From Clostridia bacterium (GTDB lineage Bacteria; Bacillota; Clostridia; Christensenellales; Borkfalkiaceae): a stretch of DNA of 64,000 nucleotides. The stretch covers positions 93,235-157,234 of the forward strand of contig JAIDCJ010000009.1 of assembly GCA_029055875.1 (NCBI GenBank), read 5' to 3'. The notes under the pieces are model-generated. The model worked only from the letters and a program-made list of their open reading frames with translations. It ran no database searches and had not been told where the DNA came from. Positions 49,855-60,700 of this stretch are shown here, piece by piece. The first letter of the stretch is position 1, and every line of letters begins with the position of its first letter. The position numbers and the translations under genes are program-made.

Positions 49855-51520
49855 CAAGATTCTAACCGGATATGAAAACACGAGGTACGTTCACTATGCG
49901 GATTTATCGGAACTTCCGAATACGGTGGCATATGCCGAACTCGGGAAGAGGGCACCGTCGGGCGTTTTGAAGGCTTGCCGGCAGGTAGACGGAAAACTCG
50001 TACAAACCTATACGGGGCAGGAGAACCACGTAGGGGTTATTGCGGCAACGAGGCTCGGGAAAACGACCTCGTACGTTGTACCTACCATTCTCTCGTTCGC
50101 CCAACAGCCGATGAAGAGGAGCATGATTATTTCCGATCCGAAGGGCGAGATTTATCGCCTCACGTCCGAAACGCTCCGAGGGGCGGGGTATCGGGTGGTA
50201 CTGCTGAATTTCCGTGATTACGTTCACTCGGAGTGTTGGAATCCGCTTACCCCGATTTTCCGCAAATACCGTAAGGCGGCTCAGATATACGACGAAGTCG
50301 GCGTTGTTGATACCGATAACGGGCCGCGCAACGTCTTCCGTGAAATCGTCTACGACGACGAGAAAGAACTGGAACAGGCAATCGCACTCGCCAAGGCAAT
50401 GCTGACGGACGAGGTCGGAAACGATATCGATACGTTGGCGGCAATGCTTATGCCCACCCAAAATACGAAAGACCCTTATTGGGAAGACAGCGCGCGTGAG
50501 CTTCTGAAAGCCTTTCTGTGGGCAATGCTCGAAGATTCGGATAAGGAGGATAACCCCATAACGGAGGATACCTTCTCGTTCAGTACGATTCTCAGATTGC
50601 AGACGACAATTCACTCGGGCAAAAACATGAGCTTTGAAGACGGCGGATATTTTACGGAGCGGGGTGCGGATTCCCGCGCGTATCAGCTGGCTAAGAATAC
50701 GGTCATTGAAAACGGCGACGTAACGAGCGCCTGCATTCTGGCGGTTTTCAATACGGGGATATCGGTTTTCCGTGATTGCGCAATGCGCCTTGTAACAAGC
50801 TGTAATTCGTTTGATTTTTCGGCGTTTGACGAGGGCCCTGTGGCAATTTATATTGACTACCGCGACGAGGTAAAGGTGCATTACCAAATTATTTCGCTGT
50901 TTATTCAGGACGCATACCGCTATCTGATTGAGCAAGCGACCAAGAAGGCGAACGGAAAACTTGAAGTGCCGTTCTACTTCATTCTCGATGAGTTCGGGAA
51001 TTTCCCCGCCATTAAGGATTTTGAAACGACGATCTCGGCCTGTGCAGGGAGAAATATTTGGTTCATATTAATTATTCAGTCCTACGCACAGCTTAACAGC
51101 GTTTACGGAGAGAACGTCGCCGAAATCATCAGGGATAATCTCAATATGCATATTTTCTTCGGCTCGAATAATCCCGATACGCTGGAATCCTTCTCGCGCG
51201 AGTGCGGTCAGCAAACGCGTATTTCTCCGCTCAGCGCATTGAACGGGCAAGGGGCGGATATCGATACGTACCAAATTGAAACGATCCCGCTCGTGCCCAA
51301 GAGCATGCTGTCGCATTTTCAGCCCGGTGAATGCATTATTACCGAGGCGAACAGCGGATACGTTATGTTTTCCAAACTTGAAAGGTATTATCTTTGCGAC
51401 GAGTTCAAAAACTTAAAGCTCGCTTCCGAGAAGGAATACAAGTGCAGCGTAAATCCCTTTGAAAAACGTTATACCTACACGGTGTCGGCCAAGAAAAAAC
51501 ACAGTCTGTTTGACTTTTAA
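49841..51520 (+). CDS. VirD4/TraG-like (type IV coupling protein family) ATPase, apparently soluble
   Basis: Walker-A-like VIAATRLGKTTSYVVP, IISDPKGEIYRLTSETLRGAGYRVVLLNFRD, Walker-B YFILDEFGNFPAIKDFE, IQSYAQL; no N-terminal TM segments. Confidence 0.85.
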   Translation: MQDTNKILTGYENTRYVHYADLSELPNTVAYAELGKRAPSGVLKACRQVDGKLVQTYTGQENHVGVIAATRLGKTTSYVVPTILSFAQQPMKRSMIISDPKGEIYRLTSETLRGAGYRVVLLNFRDYVHSECWNPLTPIFRKYRKAAQIYDEVGVVDTDNGPRNVFREIVYDDEKELEQAIALAKAMLTDEVGNDIDTLAAMLMPTQNTKDPYWEDSARELLKAFLWAMLEDSDKEDNPITEDTFSFSTILRLQTTIHSGKNMSFEDGGYFTERGADSRAYQLAKNTVIENGDVTSACILAVFNTGISVFRDCAMRLVTSCNSFDFSAFDEGPVAIYIDYRDEVKVHYQIISLFIQDAYRYLIEQATKKANGKLEVPFYFILDEFGNFPAIKDFETTISACAGRNIWFILIIQSYAQLNSVYGENVAEIIRDNLNMHIFFGSNNPDTLESFSRECGQQTRISPLSALNGQGADIDTYQIETIPLVPKSMLSHFQPGECIITEANSGYVMFSKLERYYLCDEFKNLKLASEKEYKCSVNPFEKRYTYTVSAKKKHSLFDF

Positions 51521-51538
51521 GCGCATAGGAGGAGCAAC

Positions 51539-52255
51539 GTGAATAAGACGGAAATCATTGAATATATCAAGAAAAAACAGTTTGCGGAAACCGCCGACCT
51601 GCAAAAGAAATTCGGCATTTCGTACAAAGAAGCCAAATCCATCATTGCGGAGTTAGTCTCCAACGAGGACTTGGTGTTTTCCGGCGGGGTAAGATACGAC
51701 TTTGTCGGCAGGAATAAATTTCTGCGGGAAGAACGCAGAGCAGAGCTCGAACGCCGCAGGGAAGAGCTTATAAGGCGTATTCAAGCCGAAACGGAAGAAG
51801 ACGAGGAAGACGACGACTTGGACGTAGAAACTGAGCACAAAATCGAGGATTACCTAAAATATTTGGAGCATCAGTCCGAGGAGGACGACGGAAGCGAAGA
51901 TACGGAATATGATAATATCATAAATCTTATGCTTCACTCGGATGAGGACGGAGATAAAATCACCCGCAGAGGGCAACCGCCGATTGCCGTTGATGCAATC
52001 CCCGTGCATTCGTTCTGGGACGATGAAGAGGAGTTCGCCCAAGCCGTAATAGAGCGTATCGAATGCCTTGTGAAATCCGATATGAAGATGGGAAGGCAGG
52101 GGGCAGTCAAGAAAGCGGAAGCGTATCTCGAAGCCGTAAGGGACACCAACGACAGAAAGAAGATACAAGTGTACGAACGGCTTGTTTACGAGCTGAAAAA
52201 CACGAGCTCGTATCTTTACGGGAGACTGAAAAAGCAGTTCTGTGAGGCATGGTGA
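51539..52255 (+). CDS. Winged-helix (FtsK-gamma-like) DNA-binding-type protein with acidic linker
   Basis: N-term AETADLQKKFGISYKEAKSIIAELVSNEDLVFSGGVRYDFVG resembles the FtsK gamma/wHTH pattern. Confidence 0.6.
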   Translation: MNKTEIIEYIKKKQFAETADLQKKFGISYKEAKSIIAELVSNEDLVFSGGVRYDFVGRNKFLREERRAELERRREELIRRIQAETEEDEEDDDLDVETEHKIEDYLKYLEHQSEEDDGSEDTEYDNIINLMLHSDEDGDKITRRGQPPIAVDAIPVHSFWDDEEEFAQAVIERIECLVKSDMKMGRQGAVKKAEAYLEAVRDTNDRKKIQVYERLVYELKNTSSYLYGRLKKQFCEAW

Positions 52256-52297
52256 AATCCGGACGGTTTTATGATATAATGTTTATGGAGGCTTAAG

Positions 52298-52732
52298 ATG
52301 AAGACGGAAAAGATATTTTCATCGGAAATGAATCGGGTATTAGAAAAGGCAGAAGAATTAGCGCGGATGTTCAAAACTCATTATATCGCTTCGGAACATA
52401 TCGTGTATGCGATGCTGAGTACGAACTGTCTGGCAGGAAAAGTCCTGAAATCCTGCGGGTTGACTTCGCACGCCTACTCTCAATATTTCATGCGGACGTT
52501 AGATAGAAACGCCGAGATCAACGGCCTCACGCCAAAGACGAAACTTTTGATTGAAGAAGCAAAGCAAATTGCGTCAGACTTTGACGGCGGGGATGCGGAC
52601 ACGGGGAGCGAACATCTGCTCTTGGCAATCGTTTCTTCTAAAGATTGTTTGGCAACGCAAATTTTGGAGTCCATGGGCGTTGATATTTCAAGGTTAGAGA
52701 CCGCGTTGGAACTGGTCTTAGGGATTCAATGA
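52298..52732 (+). CDS. Stand-alone Clp N-terminal (ClpN) repeat protein
   Basis: Two ClpN-type repeats: VLEKAEELARMFKTHYIASEHIVYAMLS...LIEEAKQIASDFDGGDADTGSEHLLLAIVS; ends before any AAA+ module. Confidence 0.85.
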   Translation: MKTEKIFSSEMNRVLEKAEELARMFKTHYIASEHIVYAMLSTNCLAGKVLKSCGLTSHAYSQYFMRTLDRNAEINGLTPKTKLLIEEAKQIASDFDGGDADTGSEHLLLAIVSSKDCLATQILESMGVDISRLETALELVLGIQ

Positions 52733-52745
52733 CAAGGAGGGAAAT

Positions 52746-53444
52746 ATGATTTACGTAACGGGCGATACGCACGGTTTGGAAGACGCGTATAAATTGCATA
52801 TTTTTGCGGGAGAGCACCCAAAGCTCACCCGAAACGACTACGTTATTATTGCGGGGGATTTCGGTGCGATATGGAGCGAGCGAACCTTAGCCGAGAATTT
52901 AAGGTATTATACCGAACTCCCTTTTACCGTATTATTCGTGGACGGGAATCATGAAAATTTCGACCTAATCAATTCATATCCCGTAGAAATTTGGAACGGC
53001 GGCAAGGTACATAGAATCAGACCCAACGTGCTCCATTTAATGCGCGGACAGATTTTTGAAATCGAAGGTAAAACGATATTCACGTTCGGCGGTGCAACCA
53101 GTATCGATCGGCACTATCGTGTAGAGGGCAGGAGCTGGTGGCCGCAGGAGCTACCTTCGTTTGAAGAATTGGACGAGGGGCTTGCGAATCTGAAAAAGTA
53201 TGGGAATAAGGTAGACTATATTATTACGCACGCCTGTGGACAGCGTGCGTTGGCGTATCCGAAATTGAGGGCGCAAGCGGGCATAAAAATCGAATGCCCC
53301 GAATGCCAGCTTTTATCGAACTTTGAAGACGTCGTAGAGTTCAAGCACTGGTATTTCGGTCATTTCCATATTGATTTGCGGTTGAGCGACAAATACACGG
53401 TATTGATGCACAAAATAGTCAAATTGGGTGAACACGGTGAATAA
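52746..53444 (+). CDS. Calcineurin-like metallophosphoesterase
   Basis: GDTHG...GDFG...GNHEN...ITH...GHFH motif order. Confidence 0.92.
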   Translation: MIYVTGDTHGLEDAYKLHIFAGEHPKLTRNDYVIIAGDFGAIWSERTLAENLRYYTELPFTVLFVDGNHENFDLINSYPVEIWNGGKVHRIRPNVLHLMRGQIFEIEGKTIFTFGGATSIDRHYRVEGRSWWPQELPSFEELDEGLANLKKYGNKVDYIITHACGQRALAYPKLRAQAGIKIECPECQLLSNFEDVVEFKHWYFGHFHIDLRLSDKYTVLMHKIVKLGEHGE

Positions 53445-53859
53445 GGAAAAACTGAAACAAATCAAAGAAATTCTGAAAGAAGAATATCAAGACAAAATGT
53501 CCGATGCAGCAATCGATTCCTTTGCCAAACAGCTGTATCATTCTCTTTTCGTGGGGCAATACGAGCTTGAAGATATTCCCGCAACTATATTCGATTGCGA
53601 GTCCGAAGAGGGGGTTGAAGGCGGCGACTGGTGTTATCTGTTCAGTCAGTTGATTGACCTTTTGGATAATAACGAAACAACCGCAAAACGGCTTTACAGA
53701 AGCTTTATGGAAGAGTTCGATTTGCCCGATACGTTCTTAAAGCTCGTCAACGAGAACGGGGAATATTTAAGCGCGGAAGAGTTAGCCGAAGTAAAAGAAA
53801 AAGCGGTTAGACTGTTTGGCCGCCAAATATTAGAAAACTGTTGGATCGACGAAGATTAA
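53437..53859 (+). CDS. Hypothetical protein in the VirD4-like operon
   Basis: ORF overlapping the previous stop (GTG 53437 or 53428); no recognised motif. Confidence 0.75.
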   Translation: MNKEKLKQIKEILKEEYQDKMSDAAIDSFAKQLYHSLFVGQYELEDIPATIFDCESEEGVEGGDWCYLFSQLIDLLDNNETTAKRLYRSFMEEFDLPDTFLKLVNENGEYLSAEELAEVKEKAVRLFGRQILENCWIDED

Positions 53860-53880
53860 TTTTGCGAAAAGGGGAAAGGA

Positions 53881-54357
53881 ATGAAAATCATATTTCTCGA
53901 TATCGACGGAGTGTTAAATTCCAAGGCATACGATAGAAAACGGAATTGGAACGAGCAAACGGATATAGACGAAACGAGGCTACCGTACGTAAAGGAAATC
54001 GTCGATGCCACAAATGCGAAAATCGTGTTGAGCTCCACTTGGCGGCGGCACTGGAATGCGGATTCAAAGCTCTGCGATGCGGACGGCAGGTATATCAACG
54101 AAACCTTTGCAAAGTTCGGACTATCCGTTTACGGTAAAACGCCTGAGCTCGGCATTCACGCGTTAAGAAGAGATGAAATCGTCAAGTGGCTGCAGGAAGC
54201 TGAAGAGGGGGTTGAATCGTTTGTGATAATCGACGACTACCGCTACGGATGGGGCGAGCTGTCGCAGTACTTTGTAAAGACTGATCCCGTCTTCCGTCTG
54301 GGGATTGAAAAAGAGGGAGTACAGCAAGCAATCGATATTTTGAATAAAACCAAGTAA
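53881..54357 (+). CDS. HAD-superfamily phosphatase-like protein (similar to the HAD domain of Swiss-army-knife RNA repair proteins)
   Basis: IIFLDIDGVLNSKAY (HAD motif I), KIVLSSTWRRHW, FVIIDDYRYGW. Confidence 0.8.
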   Translation: MKIIFLDIDGVLNSKAYDRKRNWNEQTDIDETRLPYVKEIVDATNAKIVLSSTWRRHWNADSKLCDADGRYINETFAKFGLSVYGKTPELGIHALRRDEIVKWLQEAEEGVESFVIIDDYRYGWGELSQYFVKTDPVFRLGIEKEGVQQAIDILNKTK

Positions 54358-54378
54358 TAAAACAGCCTCAGATAAAAG

Positions 54379-54425
54379 CACAGCCTTATTCGGTAACCGA
54401 ATAGGGCTGTGAGCGTTTTGTTACG
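54379..54425 (+). terminator. Hairpin terminator-like element after the operon
   Basis: CACAGCCTTATTCGGT/ACCGAATAGGGCTGTG with one GU pair; downstream T content weak (GCGTTTTGTT). Confidence 0.65.
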
Positions 54426-54563
54426 AAATCGAAGTTGATCTTATGTGGATAAAGGTTTATTTTATGCATATAGAAAAGGTATAAAACGTGGTATTTTTAC
54501 GGAAATATTGTCGATAATTGGATATTCTGCCTAAAAACCACCAAAAAAATGTGTAAAACCGTG

Positions 54564-54592
54564 TTGACAAAGCTGAAATTTTCGATTATAAT
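54564..54592 (+). promoter_or_regulatory. Consensus sigma-A promoter of the 54.8-kb surface cluster
   Basis: TTGACA (54564-54569), 17-bp spacer, TATAAT (54587-54592); leader of ~160 nt to ATG 54761. Confidence 0.85.
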
Positions 54593-54694
54593 GAGTAAAC
54601 CTAAAACTATCTAAAAAATCGGGGTTCTATACTTAACCGCTCGATTGGCGGGGGAATTGCCCCGAAAGGACGGAAACGAAACTTTTAGAAATAT

Positions 54695-54736
54695 AAAGGG
54701 GGTACCCCCTTTATGCGTTACTGCGTAACGCATAAA
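54695..54736. repeat. Double-palindrome repeat, copy B
   Basis: AAAGGGGGTACCCCCTTT then TTATGCGTTAC-TGC-GTAACGCATAA; matches 35737-35776. Confidence 0.85.
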
Positions 54737-54760
54737 GACTTCTCATAGGAGGAAAGGAAA

Positions 54761-57700
54761 ATGAGACACAATCAGGACAAGATTCAAAAGACTGAAAGCG
54801 GTTGTCTAAGGTCTATGAAGTTGGTACGAATCATACTGGCTGTTTTCTTCATGCTCTTTATAGGCGCGGCAATATTCTGCGGTGCATTTTTATTCAAGTC
54901 GGATAAGGGGAACGAGCCGGTGCACGCACTCACGGGCGATGGTTCGCAAGGCAATCCGTATAAAATTTCCACGCCGGAAGACTTAACGTCTTTAGCGAGC
55001 AACGTAAATGCGGGAACTACGTATAAGGATAAATACTTTGAGATGGAGAACGATATTGACCTGAAGGGCAAAATATGGGTTCCCATCGGCAGTACTGCAC
55101 CCAGTGGCTATGGCAAAAACTTCCAGGGACATTTTGACGGGAAGAATCACACCATTTATAATATGAACGTCACCCAAACGGCTAGCTACAAGGGCTTGTT
55201 TGGCTGCGCCTATAACGCCACGTTTGAAAACGTGACGATTGAAAATCCCGTATTTGCTACTACGGCAGGTGCGCTGGCGGGCGGCGAATATACCGGCGCA
55301 ATCGTCGGACGCCTCGTGCTGGCAAGCGTAAGCAAGGTTGATTACAATTCCTACGTAAAAAATTGCCACTTAAAAAACGGTCAATTGTTATCATCGGGCA
55401 GCTACGTGGGCGGTTTGGTCGGCCGCGTGACCGCTCCCAGCGGCAACACTTTCAAAATGGAAAACTGCACCGTAACGGGCGGTGTGATAAAAGGCAACAA
55501 CTACGTGGGCGGTTTGATTGGCTATCTCGACGGCGCGAAGGCGGGGGATCTCGGCAAGAAAGACGCCCAAGCTACAATCATTGAAAACTGCACCGTAAAA
55601 GGCTCGGGAACGAACAAAGTGCCCACCTACATATTTGGGGCTTCAAGCAACGTCGGCGGAATTATCGGTTACGCTACGAGTACGGCATATACGATAGACG
55701 CAGGCGGTACCGAGAGGGCAGGCGTATACGTTTCAAAATGCGCGTCCACGGCTACGGTTGTGGCAAAGTCGGATTCTGCCGGCGGAATTTGCGGATATGC
55801 AGCCGGTGTGAAAATAGACCAGTGCTATAACACGGGCGCTGTAAGCAATATATTAGGAAACTATACCGGCGGAATTTGCGGTATCATTATGACTGCGGCA
55901 GTCAGAGTAGAGAACTGCCTCTCCATGGGAGATGTTTCTGCTAGTAACCACTCTACCGCTGGTGCGCAAGCGGGCGGTATCGCCGGCGACGTAAAAATTG
56001 CCGGTAGCAGCATTGAAAAATGCGTGGTCACGGGAAATATTTTGGCAAGCCCTTCCAGTAGCGGTAACGGCTGGGCGGGCGGTATCGTCGGACTGGGTGA
56101 AACATCCGTCGCGGTTGGCGGATGCGTCGTTGCCTCCGAGCATATTTCGGGGCAAACCAGTAGCTCGGGGGCTTCACTCTCTTCGCCTTTCGTATGCGCT
56201 AACAACGTTACCGCTACAGTTCTTCCTACAACGATTAAGGATTTGGACGTAAATCTGAATAATAACCGTTCACCCATAGATGCACCCTATAACTATTATA
56301 ATGCAGATATGATTTTGGGCGCACGCAAAGCAAACTCGGCAACGGGAAATTACCCCGCATGGGCAAGTAACGTTTCGGGCGTGCCGGTCAGTCTGAGCGA
56401 GATGACGACTACTCGTTCCATCTACGACCATCTGAAATGGGATTTTACCAGCGGTGTCCGCGTCTGGAATCATTCGTCAAGCCAGAACGAAGGTATTCCT
56501 TATCTGGATTCTTTAGGAGAGCCCGAGAAGCCTTACGGACATAAGACCAACCCCATTGAAATTCAAACGGCAGCGGACTTTTATGATCTCCGCACGAAAG
56601 TAAACGCAAGCGCGGCAGCCGATAGATATCTCTACGCGGCTCAATACTTAAAACAGACTGCCGATTTAGATTTGTCTGCCATGACGGAGGCGAATATCAT
56701 CGGAAGTACCAATGAATACTCGTTCAGAGGGAATTACGACGGCGGCAACCACAGATTGCTCAACGTGGATTTCACAACCAAGAAGGGGAATACCGCTATC
56801 TTCGGCGTTGTTCTAAATGCGTCTTTCAGAAACGTCGTTGTGGAAAGCCCTAAGGTTTTCGTTACGGGAAAAGTAAGCAACGTCGGCATTCTGGTTGCTC
56901 TGGCATATAACAATCTCTATATGGAAAACTGCGCCATCATCGGCGGTCAGTTAATTGCACAGCAGGCTACGAACGTCGGTGCGCTCTGCGCAAACGATAC
57001 AGCGGGCGGCAACCACTTTATCAGGTGCTTCTCGTCCGCCTCGGTCGACGGCGGAACAAACGTGGGCGGCCTCGTCGGCAATGCGTTCGGCACGCGTATT
57101 GAGCGGTGCTATACCTCGGGCAACGTAAAATCTACCACGCTTACCGGTGTTAACTTATACGTGGGCGGCTTGGTCGGGCAAATGTCGCATGCTACAAATA
57201 CTGCCTATCTCCTCTACGAATACGATTACACGAAAAGCGAAAACGATCCTAAGGGTTCCACTATTAAGGATAATAGCGGATGCACGGTTGTCGGCTCCAC
57301 CATTAAGGATAGTTATGCGAAATGTGACGTTACGGTAAGTCTTTCAGGTAACTACAACATTACCGCGGGCGGTATCCTCGGTTATGCGTACGGAAAAACC
57401 ACAGTTTCAAACTGTTATTTCAACGGCAACCTCTCGGCAACTGCAACCGGAGGAAGTGCAGCCAATACCAGCGGTGCGTTTGCGGGCGGCATTATCGGTA
57501 TGTCCTTCTACGGGGACGTCGCTATCGATCATTGCTTAAGCGCCATTCAAAAAGTAACCGCTTCCTCAACCCGCGGTTACCTCGGCGTCGGCTATTTCAA
57601 TACGTATTATATTCCGTTCGTCAGTAGCGGCACCGCTGCGGCGCCCGTGAAACCGCACGAAAGCGAGGACAGTTACTATATTGAGGTGTCTATGCCTTCC

Positions 57701-60700
57701 GTATCCAATGCGGCGGGAATCAACACCGGAACTAAGATAACGCTCAACAAAGCGGACGACGGCAACGGACTGTTAGCCGTAACGGACGGTTCCGTGTTTA
57801 AGGCGGATGCACTCGGCTGGAATATGTCAACCGTTTGGGAGCGCAGTAATGCGGTAAACGACGGCTTCCCGATGTTAAAGGGACTTATTATCGACTCTAT
57901 CGAGCTCGTGCAGGTACTCAACAGAGCGCAGGAGTATCAGGCATCCGATTGGAGCGAAGAAACCTTCGGCCATCTTCAGGACCTCATTACGGCTGCAAGA
58001 GAGGAGATGGTCAAGAACACCCTTACGAATGCAAGTCAAGAGGAATACATCACCGATATCAACAACGCCATCGATAGCCTCCGTGCAGATAAGAAAGATC
58101 TGAAAAACTATTACGATATCGTGATTCGGGAAATCGCGCCGAATGCGGACTTCTACACGAATTACAGCATGGTCGACAGCGTTATGAAAAGCGCGCAGAC
58201 CATCGTAGAGGATAACACCAGCAGATACCGCAACGGCGACGTGAAAACCATTTACGATGCGTTGGTGCTGGCTGTCAACAGTCTGCGGGTAGATAAAACC
58301 GAACTCAATAAAGCAGTCGAGCAGGCGAACGCAATCATGCTCAAGCCCGATTCTTATCTTGCGGCGGACGTGCTTGCGCTGAAAAACGTGCTCGACAAAG
58401 CCGTTGAGGTAAACAATAACCCGTCCGCTTCCGTCGACGACGTAATCGCCGCAACGAAAGCCATGCAGGCGGCTCTCGAAAAAATGAAGCTCGATAAATC
58501 GAAGCTGATCGATGCAATTATCGGTGCGTACAATAGCATCGGCGTGAAAGCAGAATATATCGAACTTTCCTCGACCTTTAAGCTCAACGAAGAGGACAGG
58601 CTTGATTCTAAGAAGCTTGAAAACTACGATGCGTTTGAAAAGGCGTTAAATGCGGCGGTAGCCGTTACCAAAAAAGCGGACGCCACCTCGAAGGAAATTT
58701 CAACCGCCGTGTTCAATCTGAACGTCGCGCTCAACGATTTGGCACTCAATAAAAAAACTTTGCAAAATCTTTGCTCAGAAGCGGCGTCGTCCTTGCTCAA
58801 CGAATCGTACTACACGAAATCTAGCGTAGAGGCGTTGAAAACTGCGTATGCTGCGGCACAAACGGAACTCAAACTCTCCGTCACGAAGGACAATTTGATC
58901 GAGCGTTCCGAAGCGCTTGATAAAGCAACGCAGGATTTGGATAGTGCCATCAGCGCGCTCGGGCTCGATAAATCCGAATTGGAGCAGTTGCTCAAATGGA
59001 CAGAGGATGAACTCAAAGAGGATATCTACACGGGTGATTCGTTAAAAGCACTTCAGAATGCGTACGATAACGGTAAAAAGGTATTTGACAGCACGTCCGC
59101 TACACAGGAAGACATCCGCAACGCCGTTACCGCTCTGGACGACGCCATTCAAAACCTCACAATCAACCTCGCACACTTGAAGAGTTTAATTGACGAGGCT
59201 ACGGCTATTCTGGATAACGATAATTCCAAGCTGTATTCAAACTTAGACGCTTTGCAAGACGCAAGAGACAAGGCACAACCCGTTTACAACGACTATAATG
59301 GTGGACAAAGTAGCGAAGAGAACACCGTAAAAATCCAGAAGGTTAAAAATGCAACCAAAGCATTGCAGACGGCGCTCGATAATCTTTCGGTTAGCACCAA
59401 GGAATTGAACGACTACGTCACTTGGGGTACGTCTCAAACCAATCAGAATTACGTAAACGATATCGTTTATACGCCGGAGAGCGCAAAGGCATTCAGAGAT
59501 GCGGCGCAGGAGGTAAAGGATAAGGGCGTCCTCATGCTCACGAAGGAGGAGGTAATTACCTATACCCTCAAACTCAGAGCGCTGTACAATGCATTAAAAC
59601 CCAATAAAGATGCGCTTACCAAGCTCGTTGCCGAAGTCAACGTCATGACGAATACGAAGTATCGTCAGGATAACGACGGCAAGTGGATTTTAGACGACGA
59701 CGGCAACATGAAGGTGTTCGTCATTTACAGTCAGGATACGTGGGACAAGCTTCAAGACGAATTGAAGAAGGCGAACGACGTTATTCTTGATAATGACGCA
59801 ACGGTGGACGAAGTTACCGAGGCACGCACGAACCTGATTGCCGCCCGCGATAAACTCGTCGTAGATACCTCCGAGCTTGAGGAGAGAATGAAGAAAGCCG
59901 AAGGGCTTCTTGCTCAGACGGATATTTATACTGCAACGTCGTTAACTGCGCTTCAAACCGCTTACGACGAGGCGGACAAACTTCTTAAGGGCTCAGGACT
60001 TACGTTAGAGTCCGTACAGGAGAAGCTGGACGCTCTCCTTGCGGCAATCAACGGCTTGAAAGCGGATCTTACTGCCTTGCAAAACCGTATCAATGAAGGC
60101 AATAATTTGTTGAAACAATACGGGGCTTATTATAGCACGGCTTCCGCCAACAAGCTTCAAAGCGTCATCGATCAGGCTACCGAGCTTATCAAGACGGATC
60201 TTGATACGGGCAGCGTTACGCTTCTCGTCAATTTAATCAACTCGGCAATCGACGGTCTCGTAATCGTTACGGACGGGCTGAAAGATCTCATTAAAGACTT
60301 TAACGCCTTGGAAAAAGATTTTATTACCGACGCAACCTATAACGCGGCAAAAACGGCAGCAGATGCCGCAAGAAATCTTTTGAAGGGCACAATCAAAGTT
60401 GACGAGTATGCAAGTGCGTTTACGGCTTTGAAATCTGCGCTGAACGGTATTAAGCCGGATATGGCGAAGTACAAAGCGTTTATTGCAGAATGCGAAAAGG
60501 AAACCAAGCGTTCTTGCACGGATGAGAGCAAAGCGGCGCTTCAAGCAGTCATTGATAGCGCGAAAGAGATTTCTACCGATACCGATAGCACTTACGACGA
60601 CGTCATTGCATCCGTTCACGCGCTGCAAGCTGCGGTAGACGCGCTTGTACCGACAAAAGACGGCTTGGCAGACCTTATTAAAGCGACGCAGGAATATTTG

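Noticed and set aside
49841-51520. Complete integrative/conjugative element
   Set aside because: Only the coupling-protein-like ATPase is present; no relaxase, VirB4, integrase, att-like repeats or transposase recognised in the window.
54593-54760. Cyclic-di-GMP or other known riboswitch in the 54761 leader
   Set aside because: The leader has hairpins, but I could not match a known aptamer core by eye; a Rfam/Infernal scan would be needed.
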